From Klenkia brasiliensis (GTDB taxonomy: Bacteria > Actinomycetota > Actinomycetes > Mycobacteriales > Geodermatophilaceae), in the NCBI RefSeq assembly GCF_900100695.1, contig NZ_FNCF01000009.1, positions 1 through 64,000 of the forward strand: 64,000 nt of DNA. Direction: 5' to 3'. This document shows, in pieces, positions 17,639 through 27,829 of this stretch (the first letter of the stretch is position 1; the number at the start of each line of letters is the position of its first letter). A program made the position numbers and the translations under genes. The notes below the pieces were generated by a model. The model worked only from the letters and a program-made list of their open reading frames with translations. It did not search any database and had not been told where the DNA came from.

Positions 17639-18958
17639 GTGCCGAGCGCGACGAAGCACACGGGACGGTCCAGGGCGCGGCTGGTCGGGATGGCGGCCAG
17701 CGCCGTCGTCGCGGCCTCCGGCCTGGCCGCCTGCAGCAGCGGGGACGGCGGTCCTCCGGTGCTCAACTGGTACATCAACCCCGACTCCGGCGGGCAGGCC
17801 GAGATCGCGTCGCGCTGCACCGACGCCGCGGAGGGGCGCTACACGATCGCGGTGTCCACCCTGCCTCGTGACTCGCCCTCCCAGCGCGAGCAGCTGGTCC
17901 GCCGACTGGCGGCCAACGACTCCTCGATCGACATCATGAGCCTGGACCCGCCCTACATCCCCGAGTTCGCGCAGGCGGGGTTCTTCGCCCCGATGCCCGA
18001 GGACGTCGCGCAGCGGGTCAGCACCGACGTCGTGCAGTCGGCCATCGACGGCTCGACCTGGGACGGCGAGCTGGTCACCGTCCCGTTCTGGGCCAACACG
18101 CAGCTGCTCTGGTACCGCACCAGCGTCGCCGAGGCCGCGGGCCTGGACATGAGCCAGCCGGTCACCTGGGACCAGCTCACCCAGGCCGCGCAGGACCAGC
18201 AGGTGCGCCTGGGCGTGCAGGGCATCCGGTCGGAGTCGCTGACCGTGTGGCTCAACGCGCTCATCGAGAGCGCCGGCGGGTCGATCATCGCGGAGAACTC
18301 CACCGACCCCGAGCAGATCCAGCTCGGGCTGGACTCCGAGGCCGGTGTGCGCGCCGCGCAGGTGATGCGCGACGTGTCGGCCAGCGGCACCGGCGGCCCG
18401 GCGCTGTCCACGGCGAACGAGGACACCACCGCGACCGACTTCGAGGGTGACTCGGCCGGCTTCCAGGTCAACTACCCGTTCGTCTGGCCGCGGGCCCAGG
18501 CCGCGGTCGAGGGCGGGACGCTGGACCAGTCCGTGCTCGACGACTACGGCTGGGCGCTGTACCCGCGGGTCGACGCCGACACCGAGACCGCACCGCCCTA
18601 CGGCGGGATCAACCTCGGCGTCGGGGCCTTCTCCGAGCACCCGGACCTCGCCTACGAGGCCACCGAGTGCATCACCTCGACGGAGAACCAGACCTACTAC
18701 TTCACCAGCAACGGCAACCCGGCCTCGGACACCACGGTGTACGACGACCCGGAGGTCCTGGACACCTTCCCGATGGCCCCGACCATCCTGCAGTCCCTCG
18801 AGCTGGCCAAGCCGCGGCCGCAGACCCCGTACTACAGCGAGGTCTCCGGCGGGATCCAGCGCGACTACCACCCCACTGCCGAGATCGACCCCGAGCAGAC
18901 GCCGCAGGACGCGACCGAGCTCATCGAGGCCGTCCTGCGGAAGGAGCAGCTGCTGTGA
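17639..18958 (+). CDS. LpqY-like sugar-binding lipoprotein
   Basis: A 439-aa ABC-importer solute-binding lipoprotein. The signal peptide has Arg-rich n-region, hydrophobic core and lipobox LAAC with the lipidated Cys at residue 32. Segments such as YTIAVSTLPRDSPSQREQLV then RRLAANDSSIDIMSLD, PEFAQAGFF and NTQLLWYR resemble LpqY, the trehalose-binding protein of mycobacteria, so trehalose is the likely but unproven ligand. GTG 17639 is chosen because GGAGG lies 5 nt upstream (17629-17633) and the signal peptide then has normal length. The next gene overlaps its stop (GTGA). Confidence 0.88.
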   Translation: MPSATKHTGRSRARLVGMAASAVVAASGLAACSSGDGGPPVLNWYINPDSGGQAEIASRCTDAAEGRYTIAVSTLPRDSPSQREQLVRRLAANDSSIDIMSLDPPYIPEFAQAGFFAPMPEDVAQRVSTDVVQSAIDGSTWDGELVTVPFWANTQLLWYRTSVAEAAGLDMSQPVTWDQLTQAAQDQQVRLGVQGIRSESLTVWLNALIESAGGSIIAENSTDPEQIQLGLDSEAGVRAAQVMRDVSASGTGGPALSTANEDTTATDFEGDSAGFQVNYPFVWPRAQAAVEGGTLDQSVLDDYGWALYPRVDADTETAPPYGGINLGVGAFSEHPDLAYEATECITSTENQTYYFTSNGNPASDTTVYDDPEVLDTFPMAPTILQSLELAKPRPQTPYYSEVSGGIQRDYHPTAEIDPEQTPQDATELIEAVLRKEQLL

Positions 18959-19917
18959 CCACCACGGAGGCGCGGCCCACCGGCGCATCGGTGCCGGCCC
19001 GGGCGGCGAAGGGAGGTGCCAGCGACCGCGCGAAGGCCGAGCGCAAGCTCGGCTGGCTGCTGGCCGGCCCGGCACTGGCGGTGATGCTGCTGGTCACCGC
19101 CTACCCGATCGCCCAGGCGTTCTACGACTCGTTGTTCGACTACCGGCTCACCGACCCGGAGAACCGGTCGTTCACGGGCCTGAACAACTACCTGGTGGTG
19201 CTCACCGACCAGCTGTGGTGGCAGGCGGTCGGCGTCACCGCGCTGATCACCGTCATCACCGTGGCCGTGGAGCTGGTGCTCGGCTTCGCCCTGGCGATGG
19301 TGATGAACAAGGCGCTGCGGTCGATCCGGCCGGTCCTGCGGGCGGCGATCCTCATCCCCTACGCGGTCATCACGGTGGTGTCGGCCTTCGCCTGGCAGTT
19401 CGCCTTCGACATCAACACCGGCTTCGTCAACAGCTGGTTCTCCTGGCTGCCGGGGGTCGACCCGACCACCGACTGGTTCGGCAGCTTCGGCAGCTCGCTG
19501 CTGGTGATCTGCCTGGCCGAGATCTGGAAGACCACGCCGTTCATCTCGCTGCTGCTGCTGGCGGGTCTGGCGCAGGTGCCCGAGGTGCTGCAGGAGGCGG
19601 CCAAGGTCGACGGCGCCACCTGGTGGCAGCGGATGCGGCGGGTCACCCTGCCGAACATGAAGGCCGCGATCATGGTCGCGCTGCTGTTCCGCACGCTGGA
19701 CGCGTTCCGGGTGTTCGACTCCATCTTCGTCATGACGGCGGGGGCCAACGGCACCGAGACGGTGTCCTTCCTGGCCTACCGGCAGACCATCTCCCGGCTG
19801 GAGATCGGGCTGGGGTCGGCGGTGTCGGTGCTGCTGTTCCTCACCGTCGTGCTCATCGCCTTCGTCTTCATCAAGGGCTTCAAGGTCGACCTGGCCCAGG
19901 CCCGGGGGGAGAAGTAG
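18955..19917 (+). CDS. sugar ABC transporter permease (SugA/MalF type)
   Basis: A 320-aa inner-membrane permease with six predicted spans. A short cytoplasmic N-terminus precedes LGWLLAGPALAVMLLVTAYP. The EAA loop that docks the ATPase reads EVLQEAAKVDGATWWQRMRR (about residues 210-229). It overlaps the binding-protein gene by 4 bp and abuts the second permease, whose ATG follows its TAG with no gap. Family resemblance and context point to SugA of the LpqY-SugABC importer. Confidence 0.9.
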   Translation: MTTTEARPTGASVPARAAKGGASDRAKAERKLGWLLAGPALAVMLLVTAYPIAQAFYDSLFDYRLTDPENRSFTGLNNYLVVLTDQLWWQAVGVTALITVITVAVELVLGFALAMVMNKALRSIRPVLRAAILIPYAVITVVSAFAWQFAFDINTGFVNSWFSWLPGVDPTTDWFGSFGSSLLVICLAEIWKTTPFISLLLLAGLAQVPEVLQEAAKVDGATWWQRMRRVTLPNMKAAIMVALLFRTLDAFRVFDSIFVMTAGANGTETVSFLAYRQTISRLEIGLGSAVSVLLFLTVVLIAFVFIKGFKVDLAQARGEK

Positions 19918-20751
19918 ATGTCCACCAAGGAGAAGACCCTCTGGATCATCGGTGGGGTCCTGATCGCGCTGTACTGCCTGGCACCCATCGCCTGGATCAT
20001 CTCGCTGTCCTTCAAGGCACCCTCGGACCTGTCGAACGCGCAGTTCCTGCCGACGACGGCCTCGAGCGAGAACTACGCGACGATCTTCACCGGTTCGGGC
20101 TCGGACCTGTTCCTGCCGGCGCTGCGCAACTCGTTCGGCATCTGCCTCATCGCGACCTTCATCAGCTGCGTGCTGTCGATGTTCGCCGCCTACGCCATCG
20201 CCCGGCTGGACTTCCCGGGCAAGAAGTTCATCCTCGGCACCGCGCTGGCGGTGGCGATCTTCCCGGTCATCTCGATCGTCACGCCGCTGTTCAACCTGTG
20301 GCGCACCATCGGCCTCTACGACACCTGGCCCGGGTTGATCATCCCGTACCTGTCGCTGACCCTGCCGCTGTCGATCTGGACCATGTCGGCGTTCTTCCGG
20401 GAGATCCCGTGGGAGATGGAGCAGGCCGCGCAGGTCGACGGCGCCACCACCTGGCAGGCCTTCCGCAAGGTGATCGTGCCGCTGGCGGCGCCGGGGGTGT
20501 TCACCACCGCGATCATCGCGTTCTTCATCGCCTGGAACGACTTCGTCTACGGCATCTCGCTGACCTCGACGTCGGCGTCCCGCCCGGTCCCCGCGGCGCT
20601 CGGCCTGTTCTCCGGCGCCTCGCAGTTCGAGGACCCGACCGGGGCCATCGCCGCGGCCGCGGTCGTCGTCACCATCCCGGTCGTCGTCCTGGTGCTGCTG
20701 TTCCAGCGCCGCATCGTCGCCGGTCTCACCAACGGGGCCGTCAAGGGCTGA
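19918..20751 (+). CDS. sugar ABC transporter permease (SugB/MalG type)
   Basis: A 277-aa permease with about six membrane spans. The EAA loop EMEQAAQVDGATTWQAFRKV is near residues 163-182 and ends the usual LP(L)AAPG turn. The ATG touches the stop of the preceding permease gene, and the ATPase gene begins 40 bp downstream with its own AGGAGG ribosome site. It forms the channel with the SugA-type subunit. Confidence 0.9.
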   Translation: MSTKEKTLWIIGGVLIALYCLAPIAWIISLSFKAPSDLSNAQFLPTTASSENYATIFTGSGSDLFLPALRNSFGICLIATFISCVLSMFAAYAIARLDFPGKKFILGTALAVAIFPVISIVTPLFNLWRTIGLYDTWPGLIIPYLSLTLPLSIWTMSAFFREIPWEMEQAAQVDGATTWQAFRKVIVPLAAPGVFTTAIIAFFIAWNDFVYGISLTSTSASRPVPAALGLFSGASQFEDPTGAIAAAAVVVTIPVVVLVLLFQRRIVAGLTNGAVKG

Positions 20752-20791
20752 CCCGCCCCCAGCCCACTCCACCCGGAACGAGGAGGTACCG

Positions 20792-22057
<1,266 letters not shown>

Positions 22058-22073
22058 CCTGCCCGCGCCGCGC

Positions 22074-23660
22074 GTGAGCGGCCCGGCGCCCTGGTGGCGG
22101 CGGGCGGTCGTCTACGAGGTGTACGTGCGCAGCTTCGCCTCCGCGGGGGCGGGGCGGGCGCACGGCCTCGGCGACGTCGCGGGCATCCGGTCCCGGTTGC
22201 CCCACCTGACCGACCTCGGTGTCGACGCGCTGTGGATCACCCCGTGGTACCCCTCGCCGATGGCCGACGGCGGGTACGACGTGGCCGACCACTGCGACGT
22301 CGACCCGCGGTTCGGCACGCTGGACGACGTCCGGGCACTGCTGGCCGACGCGCACGACCGCGGCCTGCGGGTGCTGGTCGACCTGGTGCCCAACCACACG
22401 TCGATCCAGCACCCCTGGTTCACCGAGGACCCGTCGCTGTACGTGCTGCGCCCCGGCCGGGGCGACGGGCCGCCCAACGACTGGATCTCGGCGTTCGGCG
22501 GGCCGGCGTGGACCCGGCTGCCCGGGTCGGACCTGTGGTACCTGCACACCTTCGCCCCCGAGCAGCCCGACCTGGACTGGTCGAACCCGGAGGTGCGCCG
22601 CCGGTTCGACGACGTGCTCCGGTTCTGGCTGGACCTGGGCGTGGACGGTCTGCGGGTCGACGCGGTGCCGGCGATCGGCAAGGACCTGACCCTGCCCGAC
22701 GCCGGCCACGAACCCGGTGCGCTGTTCGCGTCGTCGTCCTGGGTGGGCAGCCCGCAGTGGGACGGCGACTGGGTGCACGACGTGGTGGCCCGCTGGCGCA
22801 CGGTCGTCGACGAGTACCCCGGTGACCGGGTGCTGGTCAGCGAGTCGGTGGTGGCCGGGCCCGAGCGGGCCGCGCGCTACGTGGCGCCGGGGCGGATGCA
22901 CACCACCTTCAACTTCGACCACCTGCACGCCCCGTGGGACCCGGCCGAGCTGCGCGCGGTGGTCGACGCGACCCTGGCCGCGCTGGCCCCCACCGGCGCA
23001 CCGGCCACCTGGGTGCTGTCCAACCACGACGAGACCCGGCACGTGACCCGCTTCGGCCGCCGGTCCACCGGGGTCGGCGTCATGGGCTTCGATGCGGGGG
23101 AGCCCAGCGACCCGGTGCTGGGGCTGCGCCGGGCGCGGGCGGCGGCGCTGCTCATGCTCGCCCTGCCCGGCAGCGCCTACCTCTTCCAGGGCGAGGAGCT
23201 CGGCCTGCCCGAGGTCACCGACCTGCCCGAGGAGCTGCTGCAGGACCCCACCTGGGAGCGCTCCGGGCACACCTCCCGCGGCCGCGACGGCTGCCGGGTG
23301 CCGCTGCCCTGGTCGGGGTCGGCGCCGCCGTTCGGCTTCGGCGCCGAGCACCCCTGGCTGCCGCAGCCGGCGGCCTGGGCGGAGCTCACCGCGCAGGCCC
23401 AGGACGGCGACCCCGGGTCGACGCTGACCCTGTACCGCACCGCGCTGCGGCTGCGCCGCGAGCTGCTGGCCGGTGAGGAGTTCGGCTGGGACGACGCGCC
23501 GCCGGAGGTGCTGTCGTTCACCCGCGGCCGGGGCCTGCGCTGCGTGGTCAACCTGGGCACCGACGCGCTGCCGCTGGTGGGCGAGGTCCTGCTGGCCAGC
23601 GGGCCGGTGCCCGGCGGCGAGCTGCCCCCGGACACCGCGGCCTGGCTGTCCGTGCCCTGA
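22074..23660 (+). CDS. glycoside hydrolase family 13 alpha-glucosidase
   Basis: A 528-aa cytoplasmic alpha-glucosidase of GH13, oligo-1,6-glucosidase/AglA-like. The catalytic residues are visible: nucleophile Asp196 in GLRVDAVPA, acid/base Glu257 in VLVSESVV, and Asp319 in SNHDETRH. The first conserved region is VDLVPNHTS. It should cleave imported alpha-glucosides; trehalose synthase is less likely because the protein is shorter than TreS. GTG 22074 is 16 bp after the importer ATPase gene, so it is in the operon. Its stop codon touches the stop of the convergent PfkB gene. Confidence 0.88.
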   Translation: MSGPAPWWRRAVVYEVYVRSFASAGAGRAHGLGDVAGIRSRLPHLTDLGVDALWITPWYPSPMADGGYDVADHCDVDPRFGTLDDVRALLADAHDRGLRVLVDLVPNHTSIQHPWFTEDPSLYVLRPGRGDGPPNDWISAFGGPAWTRLPGSDLWYLHTFAPEQPDLDWSNPEVRRRFDDVLRFWLDLGVDGLRVDAVPAIGKDLTLPDAGHEPGALFASSSWVGSPQWDGDWVHDVVARWRTVVDEYPGDRVLVSESVVAGPERAARYVAPGRMHTTFNFDHLHAPWDPAELRAVVDATLAALAPTGAPATWVLSNHDETRHVTRFGRRSTGVGVMGFDAGEPSDPVLGLRRARAAALLMLALPGSAYLFQGEELGLPEVTDLPEELLQDPTWERSGHTSRGRDGCRVPLPWSGSAPPFGFGAEHPWLPQPAAWAELTAQAQDGDPGSTLTLYRTALRLRRELLAGEEFGWDDAPPEVLSFTRGRGLRCVVNLGTDALPLVGEVLLASGPVPGGELPPDTAAWLSVP

Positions 23661-24641
23661 TCAGCCGCGGGCGGCGTCCAGCTCGGCGCGGGTGGGCGGG
23701 TCGGCGCCCACCCGGGTGCAGCACAGCGCGGCCACCAGGGCGGCGTCGGCGACCACCCGGCGCAGCAGGTCGTCGTCGACGGCGTCCAGCGCGGCGCGGG
23801 TGGTGACCCCGGCGTCCAGCAGGCCGGTGAGGAACCCGGCGGCCAGGGAGTCCCCGGCGCCGACCGTGTCGGCGACGGTGACCGTCGGCGGGGTGTGCCG
23901 CAGCAGCGGCCGGCCCGGGCGGGCCACGCGCAGCGGCTCACCGCCGTCGGTCAGCAGCACCACGCCGGGACCCCGGTCGGCCCACCGCTGCACGGCCTCG
24001 TCGAGGTCGGTGGTGTCCGGCTCGAGCCAGGCGAGGTCCTCGGCGCTGACCTTCACCACGTCGGCGACGGCCAGCAGTCGGTTCAGTCGGCGCCGGACGT
24101 CGGGGCCGGTGTTGCCGAACCCCTCGGCCAGGGACACCCGGATGTTGGGGTCGACGCTCACCAGTGCCGAGCCGTCGGTGTGCAGCCGCTCGGCGAGGCC
24201 GGCGATGGCCTCGCTGCCGGGGGCGGTCCAGGAGGAGATCGAGCCGACGTGCAGCGCGGTCGCGCCCGGTGGCCAGGCGGCGGCGACCTCGTCGTCGGTC
24301 CACTGCCAGTCGGCGGCACCCAGCACGTGGAACCCGTAGTCGGCCGAACCGTCGGGGGCCAGGCCCACCACGGCCAGGCTGACCGGGTCGCCGGAGTCCA
24401 CCGAGCGGGAGGCGTCCACCCCGGAGAGCTCGGCATGGCGGCGCAGGTTGCCGGCCAGCGGGCCGGTGCCGAACCGGGCGAGCAGGTGCACCGGGTGGCC
24501 CAGCCGGCCGGCGGCGACCGCGACGTTGAGGGCGTTGCCGCCGGGCCGGGCGACGAACTGCGGGGCGGTGCCCTCGGCCCCCGCGTCGGCCCCGGGGACC
24601 GGGATGAGGTCGACGACGAGCTCGCCGAGGACGGTCAGCAT
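23661..24641 (-). CDS. PfkB family carbohydrate kinase (fructokinase-like)
   Basis: A 326-aa ribokinase-fold sugar kinase. The N-terminal signature [16 protein letters not shown] and the C-terminal PfkB motif [18 protein letters not shown] with its catalytic Asp are clear. The closest overall pattern is fructokinase, but the sugar cannot be fixed. ATG 24641 follows a TAGTCT -10 (24654-24649) by 7 nt. It is convergent with the alpha-glucosidase gene and divergent from pspA. The neighbouring importer makes a role in using imported sugar likely. Confidence 0.9.
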   Translation of the reverse strand: MLTVLGELVVDLIPVPGADAGAEGTAPQFVARPGGNALNVAVAAGRLGHPVHLLARFGTGPLAGNLRRHAELSGVDASRSVDSGDPVSLAVVGLAPDGSADYGFHVLGAADWQWTDDEVAAAWPPGATALHVGSISSWTAPGSEAIAGLAERLHTDGSALVSVDPNIRVSLAEGFGNTGPDVRRRLNRLLAVADVVKVSAEDLAWLEPDTTDLDEAVQRWADRGPGVVLLTDGGEPLRVARPGRPLLRHTPPTVTVADTVGAGDSLAAGFLTGLLDAGVTTRAALDAVDDDLLRRVVADAALVAALCCTRVGADPPTRAELDAARG

Positions 24642-24771
24642 GCGTGGGAGACTAGGTGGTGCAGGTCTCACCCAGGCGCCGAGGTGGCCCGCTGATCACG
24701 GAGCCTGGGACGATGGACGGCGACGACGTGCGCACCGCCCCCCGGAGACGTGCACCCGACCAGGAGGAAGC

Positions 24772-25620
24772 ATGCCCAACCCGTTCGTGAAGCTCTGGAA
24801 GTACCTGACGGCGTCGGCGAACGCGCAGATCGACGAGCGTGCCGACCCCAAGATCCAGATCCAGCAGGCGATCGAGGGCGAGCAGCAGCGGCACCAGTCG
24901 CTGGCCAACCAGGCCGCGGCGGTGCTGGGCAACCAGCGTCAGCTGGAGATGCGGCTCAACCGGCAGCTCGGCGAGGTGGAGCAGCTGCAGTCCTCCGCGC
25001 AGCAGGCCCTCGCGCTGGCCGACCAGACCCGGGCCACCGACCCGGTCAAGGCCGGCGAGTACGAGCAGGCCGCGCAGGCCTTCGCCACCCAGCTGGTCAG
25101 CGCCGAGCAGTCCATGGAGGACCTCAAGCGCAGCCACGACGAGGCGCTGCAGGCCGCCGAGCAGGCCAAGGGCGCGGTCGAGCAGAGCCGGATGCGGCTG
25201 CAGACGATCCTGGCCGAGCGCACCAAGCTGCTCTCGCAGCTGGAGCAGGCCAAGATGCAGGAGCAGGTGTCGGCGTCGCTGAAGCAGGTCAACGAGCTGT
25301 CCGCGCCGGGCAACACCCCGAGCCTGGGCGAGGTGCGCGACAAGATCGAGCGGCGCTACGCCAACGCCCTGGGCCAGGCCGAGCTGGCGCAGAACTCGGT
25401 CGAGGGCCGGATGCTCGAGGTGCAGAAGGCGACCCTGGACGTGGCCGGTGCCTCCCGGCTCGCCCAGATCCGCGCCGGCATGTCCGGTGGGGCGGCCGGC
25501 GGGCAGCAGGCGGTGACCGGTGGGTCGCAGCCGGCCGGGGCGATCGAGCAGGGTGCGCCGCAGGTGCAGCCGCTGCAGCAGCACACCGAGCAGCCGGCCG
25601 AGCGGCCGCAGCAGCAGTAG
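24772..25620 (+). CDS. pspA: PspA/IM30 family membrane-stress protein
   Basis: A 282-aa phage-shock-protein-A homologue that binds and stabilises the inner face of the membrane. [14 protein letters not shown] forms the amphipathic start, and residues of about 25-225 are a long, charged coiled coil rich in Gln, Glu and Ala. The C-terminal tail from about residue 230 is Gly/Gln-rich and disordered. CAGGAGGAAGC precedes the ATG. In M. tuberculosis pspA is co-transcribed with clgR and two small partner genes (Rv2743c, Rv2742c); here pspA stands alone between a promoter region and a terminator. Confidence 0.92.
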   Translation: MPNPFVKLWKYLTASANAQIDERADPKIQIQQAIEGEQQRHQSLANQAAAVLGNQRQLEMRLNRQLGEVEQLQSSAQQALALADQTRATDPVKAGEYEQAAQAFATQLVSAEQSMEDLKRSHDEALQAAEQAKGAVEQSRMRLQTILAERTKLLSQLEQAKMQEQVSASLKQVNELSAPGNTPSLGEVRDKIERRYANALGQAELAQNSVEGRMLEVQKATLDVAGASRLAQIRAGMSGGAAGGQQAVTGGSQPAGAIEQGAPQVQPLQQHTEQPAERPQQQ

Positions 25621-25631
25621 CAGGACCTCAC

Positions 25632-25671
25632 CGACGACGCCCTCCCCGCAGCAGCGGGGAGGGCGTCGTCG
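25632..25671. terminator. bidirectional terminator between pspA and nei2
   Basis: A perfect 18-bp stem (25632-25649 with 25654-25671) with the tetraloop AGCA, in the 53-bp gap between two converging genes. It can end transcripts from both sides. Confidence 0.88.
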
Positions 25672-25673
25672 TG

Positions 25674-26525
25674 TCAGTACCGGGCCCGCCGGGCGGGGGT
25701 GCCGGGCAGGCCGGTGCGGGCGTGCGGGTCGACCGGCACCGGGGTGGCCTGGCAGGACGGGCACCACCAGGTCACCCGCTCCTGCAGGTCCGGTCCCTGG
25801 TCGCCGAGCTGGATCGGGGTGCGGCAGCGCCGGCAGGGCCGGCCCTTGCGCCCGGCCACCCAGTGGTCCTGGCCGCGCCGGGTGTCGCCGGTGGTGCTCT
25901 GCTCGGGCCGGTCGCGGTTGGCCAGCATGAGCGTGCGGGCCCGCTCCACCAGCGCGGGCAGGTCGGGGACGTCGGCCACCCGGGCCCACGGGTTGACCCC
26001 GCAGAGGAACAGCGACTCGACCTTGTAGAGGTTGCCGGGGCCGGCCAGGTTGCGCTGGTCGAGGATGGCCACGCCGATCTGCTCCTCGGGTCGGGCACGC
26101 AGCCGGCGGACCGCCTCGTCGAGGTCCCAGTCCGGGCCCAGCACGTCGGGCCCGAGGTGACCGACGAGCTGGTCCTCCTGGGCGGTGGGCACCATCGCCA
26201 TGTCGTGCAGCCGGTAGCCGACGCACTCCCACTCGTCGGTGGTCAGCACGGCGCGGATGCTGTGCCCCGGGCCGCCGCGCCACCGGCTGCCGGGGCGGTA
26301 GATGTGCCAGCTGCCGTCCATGCGGTAGTGCGTGCGCAGCGTGCGGCCGTCGGCCAGCCGGATGAGCATGTGCTTGCCGCGGGGGACGACCTCGGTGACG
26401 ACGGCGCCGGTCAGGTCGACCGCGGCCAGCTGGGGCACCCGCAGCTCGCCGCGGCGCAGGGTCGCGCCGTGCAGGGCGGTGTCCATCCGTTTCGCCGCCA
26501 GCCAGACGGTGTCGCCCTCGGGCAT
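25674..26525 (-). CDS. nei: Nei2-type endonuclease VIII (Fpg/Nei family)
   Basis: A 283-aa formamidopyrimidine/Nei-family DNA glycosylase-lyase that removes oxidised bases. The N-terminus MPEGDTVWLAA supplies Pro2 and Glu3, the catalytic residues after Met removal. A helix-two-turn-helix region (LDQRNLAGPGNLYKVESLF) and a C-terminal zinc finger (CRRCRTPIQLG ... WWCPSC) bind DNA. The ATG at 26525 is required for the catalytic terminus. In mycobacteria nei2 lies next to lhr; here both are on the minus strand with two small genes between them. A possible GACGAT -10 lies 7 nt upstream. Confidence 0.92.
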   Translation of the reverse strand: MPEGDTVWLAAKRMDTALHGATLRRGELRVPQLAAVDLTGAVVTEVVPRGKHMLIRLADGRTLRTHYRMDGSWHIYRPGSRWRGGPGHSIRAVLTTDEWECVGYRLHDMAMVPTAQEDQLVGHLGPDVLGPDWDLDEAVRRLRARPEEQIGVAILDQRNLAGPGNLYKVESLFLCGVNPWARVADVPDLPALVERARTLMLANRDRPEQSTTGDTRRGQDHWVAGRKGRPCRRCRTPIQLGDQGPDLQERVTWWCPSCQATPVPVDPHARTGLPGTPARRARY

Positions 26526-26596
26526 GCCCTCCATCGTCCCTGCTGGTCGGGGTCGGTGCGCGCGGTGTGAGCCCGCCGACACCGGGAAGACCGCGA

Positions 26597-26618
26597 GATG
26601 CCTCAGCGCTGAGACATC
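26597..26618. promoter_or_regulatory. candidate operator before the monooxygenase pair
   Basis: GATG-N-CTCAGCGCTGAG-N-CATC is a 22-bp palindrome with only one mismatched pair. It ends 3 bp before the GTG of the first monooxygenase-domain gene and lies in the nei2 divergent promoter region. Confidence 0.5.
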
Positions 26619-26621
26619 CCC

Positions 26622-27191
26622 GTGAGCACGAGGTTCCAGGACAACAGGGTCGCGCCCCAGCCGGTCACGGTGACCGCTGCCCGGGTGGTGCGCCCCGACC
26701 GTCGCGAGGCGTTCGAGGAGTGGGCCCGCGACGTGCAGGCCCTGGCGGCCACGTTCCCCGGTCACCTCGGTTCCTCGACGCTGCGGCCCGGTGCCGGCAG
26801 CGACGAGTACCACCTGGTCTACCGGTTCGCCGACGCCGACTCCCTGGCCGGGTGGGAGCGCTCACCGCAGCGTGCGGAGCTGGTGGCCCGGCTGGGTGAC
26901 CTGGTCGAGGACGAGCGGTTCGCCGTGGTGGAGGGCCTGGAGGGGTTCTTCGGCCGACCGGCCTCCGCGCCGCCGGTGCCCACCTGGCGGGTGGTGCTGC
27001 TGACCGTGCTCGGGGTCTTCTCGCTGACCAGCAGCTTCCACGTGCTGGTGCAGCCGCTGGTCGCGGCGTGGCCGTGGCCGGTGCAGCTGCTGCTGTCGGC
27101 GGTCCTGGTCGTCAGCGGGCTGCGGTTCGCCGTGATGCCCGCGCTGACCCGGGTGTTCGCGCGCTGGCTGCGTCCGGCACCACACCGCTGA
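26622..27191 (+). CDS. antibiotic biosynthesis monooxygenase-domain membrane protein, copy 1
   Basis: A 189-aa protein. Residues of about 12-105 form a dimeric alpha/beta-barrel ABM domain (VTVTAARVVRPDRREAFEEW, FPGHLGSSTLRPG, EYHLVYRF). Two hydrophobic helices follow (about 118-142 and 147-170), so it is probably anchored in the membrane with a basic tail. Such domains include heme- and quinone-modifying monooxygenases, but no substrate can be assigned. It has a tandem paralogue 39 bp downstream. A near-perfect 22-bp palindrome lies just before its GTG. Confidence 0.82.
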   Translation: MSTRFQDNRVAPQPVTVTAARVVRPDRREAFEEWARDVQALAATFPGHLGSSTLRPGAGSDEYHLVYRFADADSLAGWERSPQRAELVARLGDLVEDERFAVVEGLEGFFGRPASAPPVPTWRVVLLTVLGVFSLTSSFHVLVQPLVAAWPWPVQLLLSAVLVVSGLRFAVMPALTRVFARWLRPAPHR

Positions 27192-27230
27192 CCTCTGGTC
27201 GGCCCCCGCGGCCGGGCGCATCCTGTCCGG

Positions 27231-27791
27231 GTGCCGACCCGCCGCCCGCCGTCGCCGGACACCGAGCCGGTCACCGTCACCGCGGCCCGGTCCGTGCGAC
27301 CGGACCAGGTGGCCGCCTTCGAGGCGTGGGCCGCCGAGATCATGGCGCTGGCCGCGACCTTCCCGGGTCACCTGGGCTCGACCCTGCTGCGCCCCGGGCC
27401 GGGCAGCACCGAGTACCACCTGATCTACCGCTTCCACGACCGCGAGGCGCTGGCGGCCTGGGAGCGCTCGGCGGACCGGCACGGGGCGCTCGGCCGGGCC
27501 GGTGGGATGGTCGACAGCGCGCGCTACAGCCGGGTGTCCGGGCTGGAGAGCTTCTTCACCGCGCCGGACCGCGCGGACGGGCCGTCCCGCACCCGGCTCA
27601 CGGTGCTGACCATCGCGGTGGTGTTCGTGCTGCAGCTGGGCGTCCAGGCCCTCGTCGCGCCGTCGGTGTCGCACTGGCCGCTGGTGCTGCGGGCGCTGTT
27701 CTACGCCGTGGTCCTCGTGCTGGCGCTGGGGTACGTCTGCATGCCGTTCCTGACGCGCCGGCTGTGGCGCTGGCTCCGTCCGCGCCGCTGA
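27231..27791 (+). CDS. antibiotic biosynthesis monooxygenase-domain membrane protein, copy 2
   Basis: A 186-aa paralogue of the preceding protein with the same design: an ABM domain (VTVTAARSVRPDQVAAFEAW, FPGHLGSTLLRPG, EYHLIYRF) and two C-terminal membrane helices (about 122-146 and 149-172). The identical order of motifs shows a tandem duplication. GTG 27231 follows a CATCCT hexamer by 6 nt, so it may have its own leaderless start. The two may form a heterodimer; that is inference. Confidence 0.82.
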   Translation: MPTRRPPSPDTEPVTVTAARSVRPDQVAAFEAWAAEIMALAATFPGHLGSTLLRPGPGSTEYHLIYRFHDREALAAWERSADRHGALGRAGGMVDSARYSRVSGLESFFTAPDRADGPSRTRLTVLTIAVVFVLQLGVQALVAPSVSHWPLVLRALFYAVVLVLALGYVCMPFLTRRLWRWLRPRR

Positions 27792-27797
27792 CCACAC

Positions 27798-27829
27798 GTG
27801 TCGACGTGTCGACCCGTCGACATGTCGAT
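27798..27829. repeat. four 8-bp tandem repeats
   Basis: GTGTCGAC, GTGTCGAC, CCGTCGAC and ATGTCGAT run head to tail in the 37-bp gap between the second monooxygenase-domain gene and lhr. GTCGAC is self-complementary, so the array can fold or bind a protein. It may serve as a weak terminator between the two converging genes. Confidence 0.6.
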
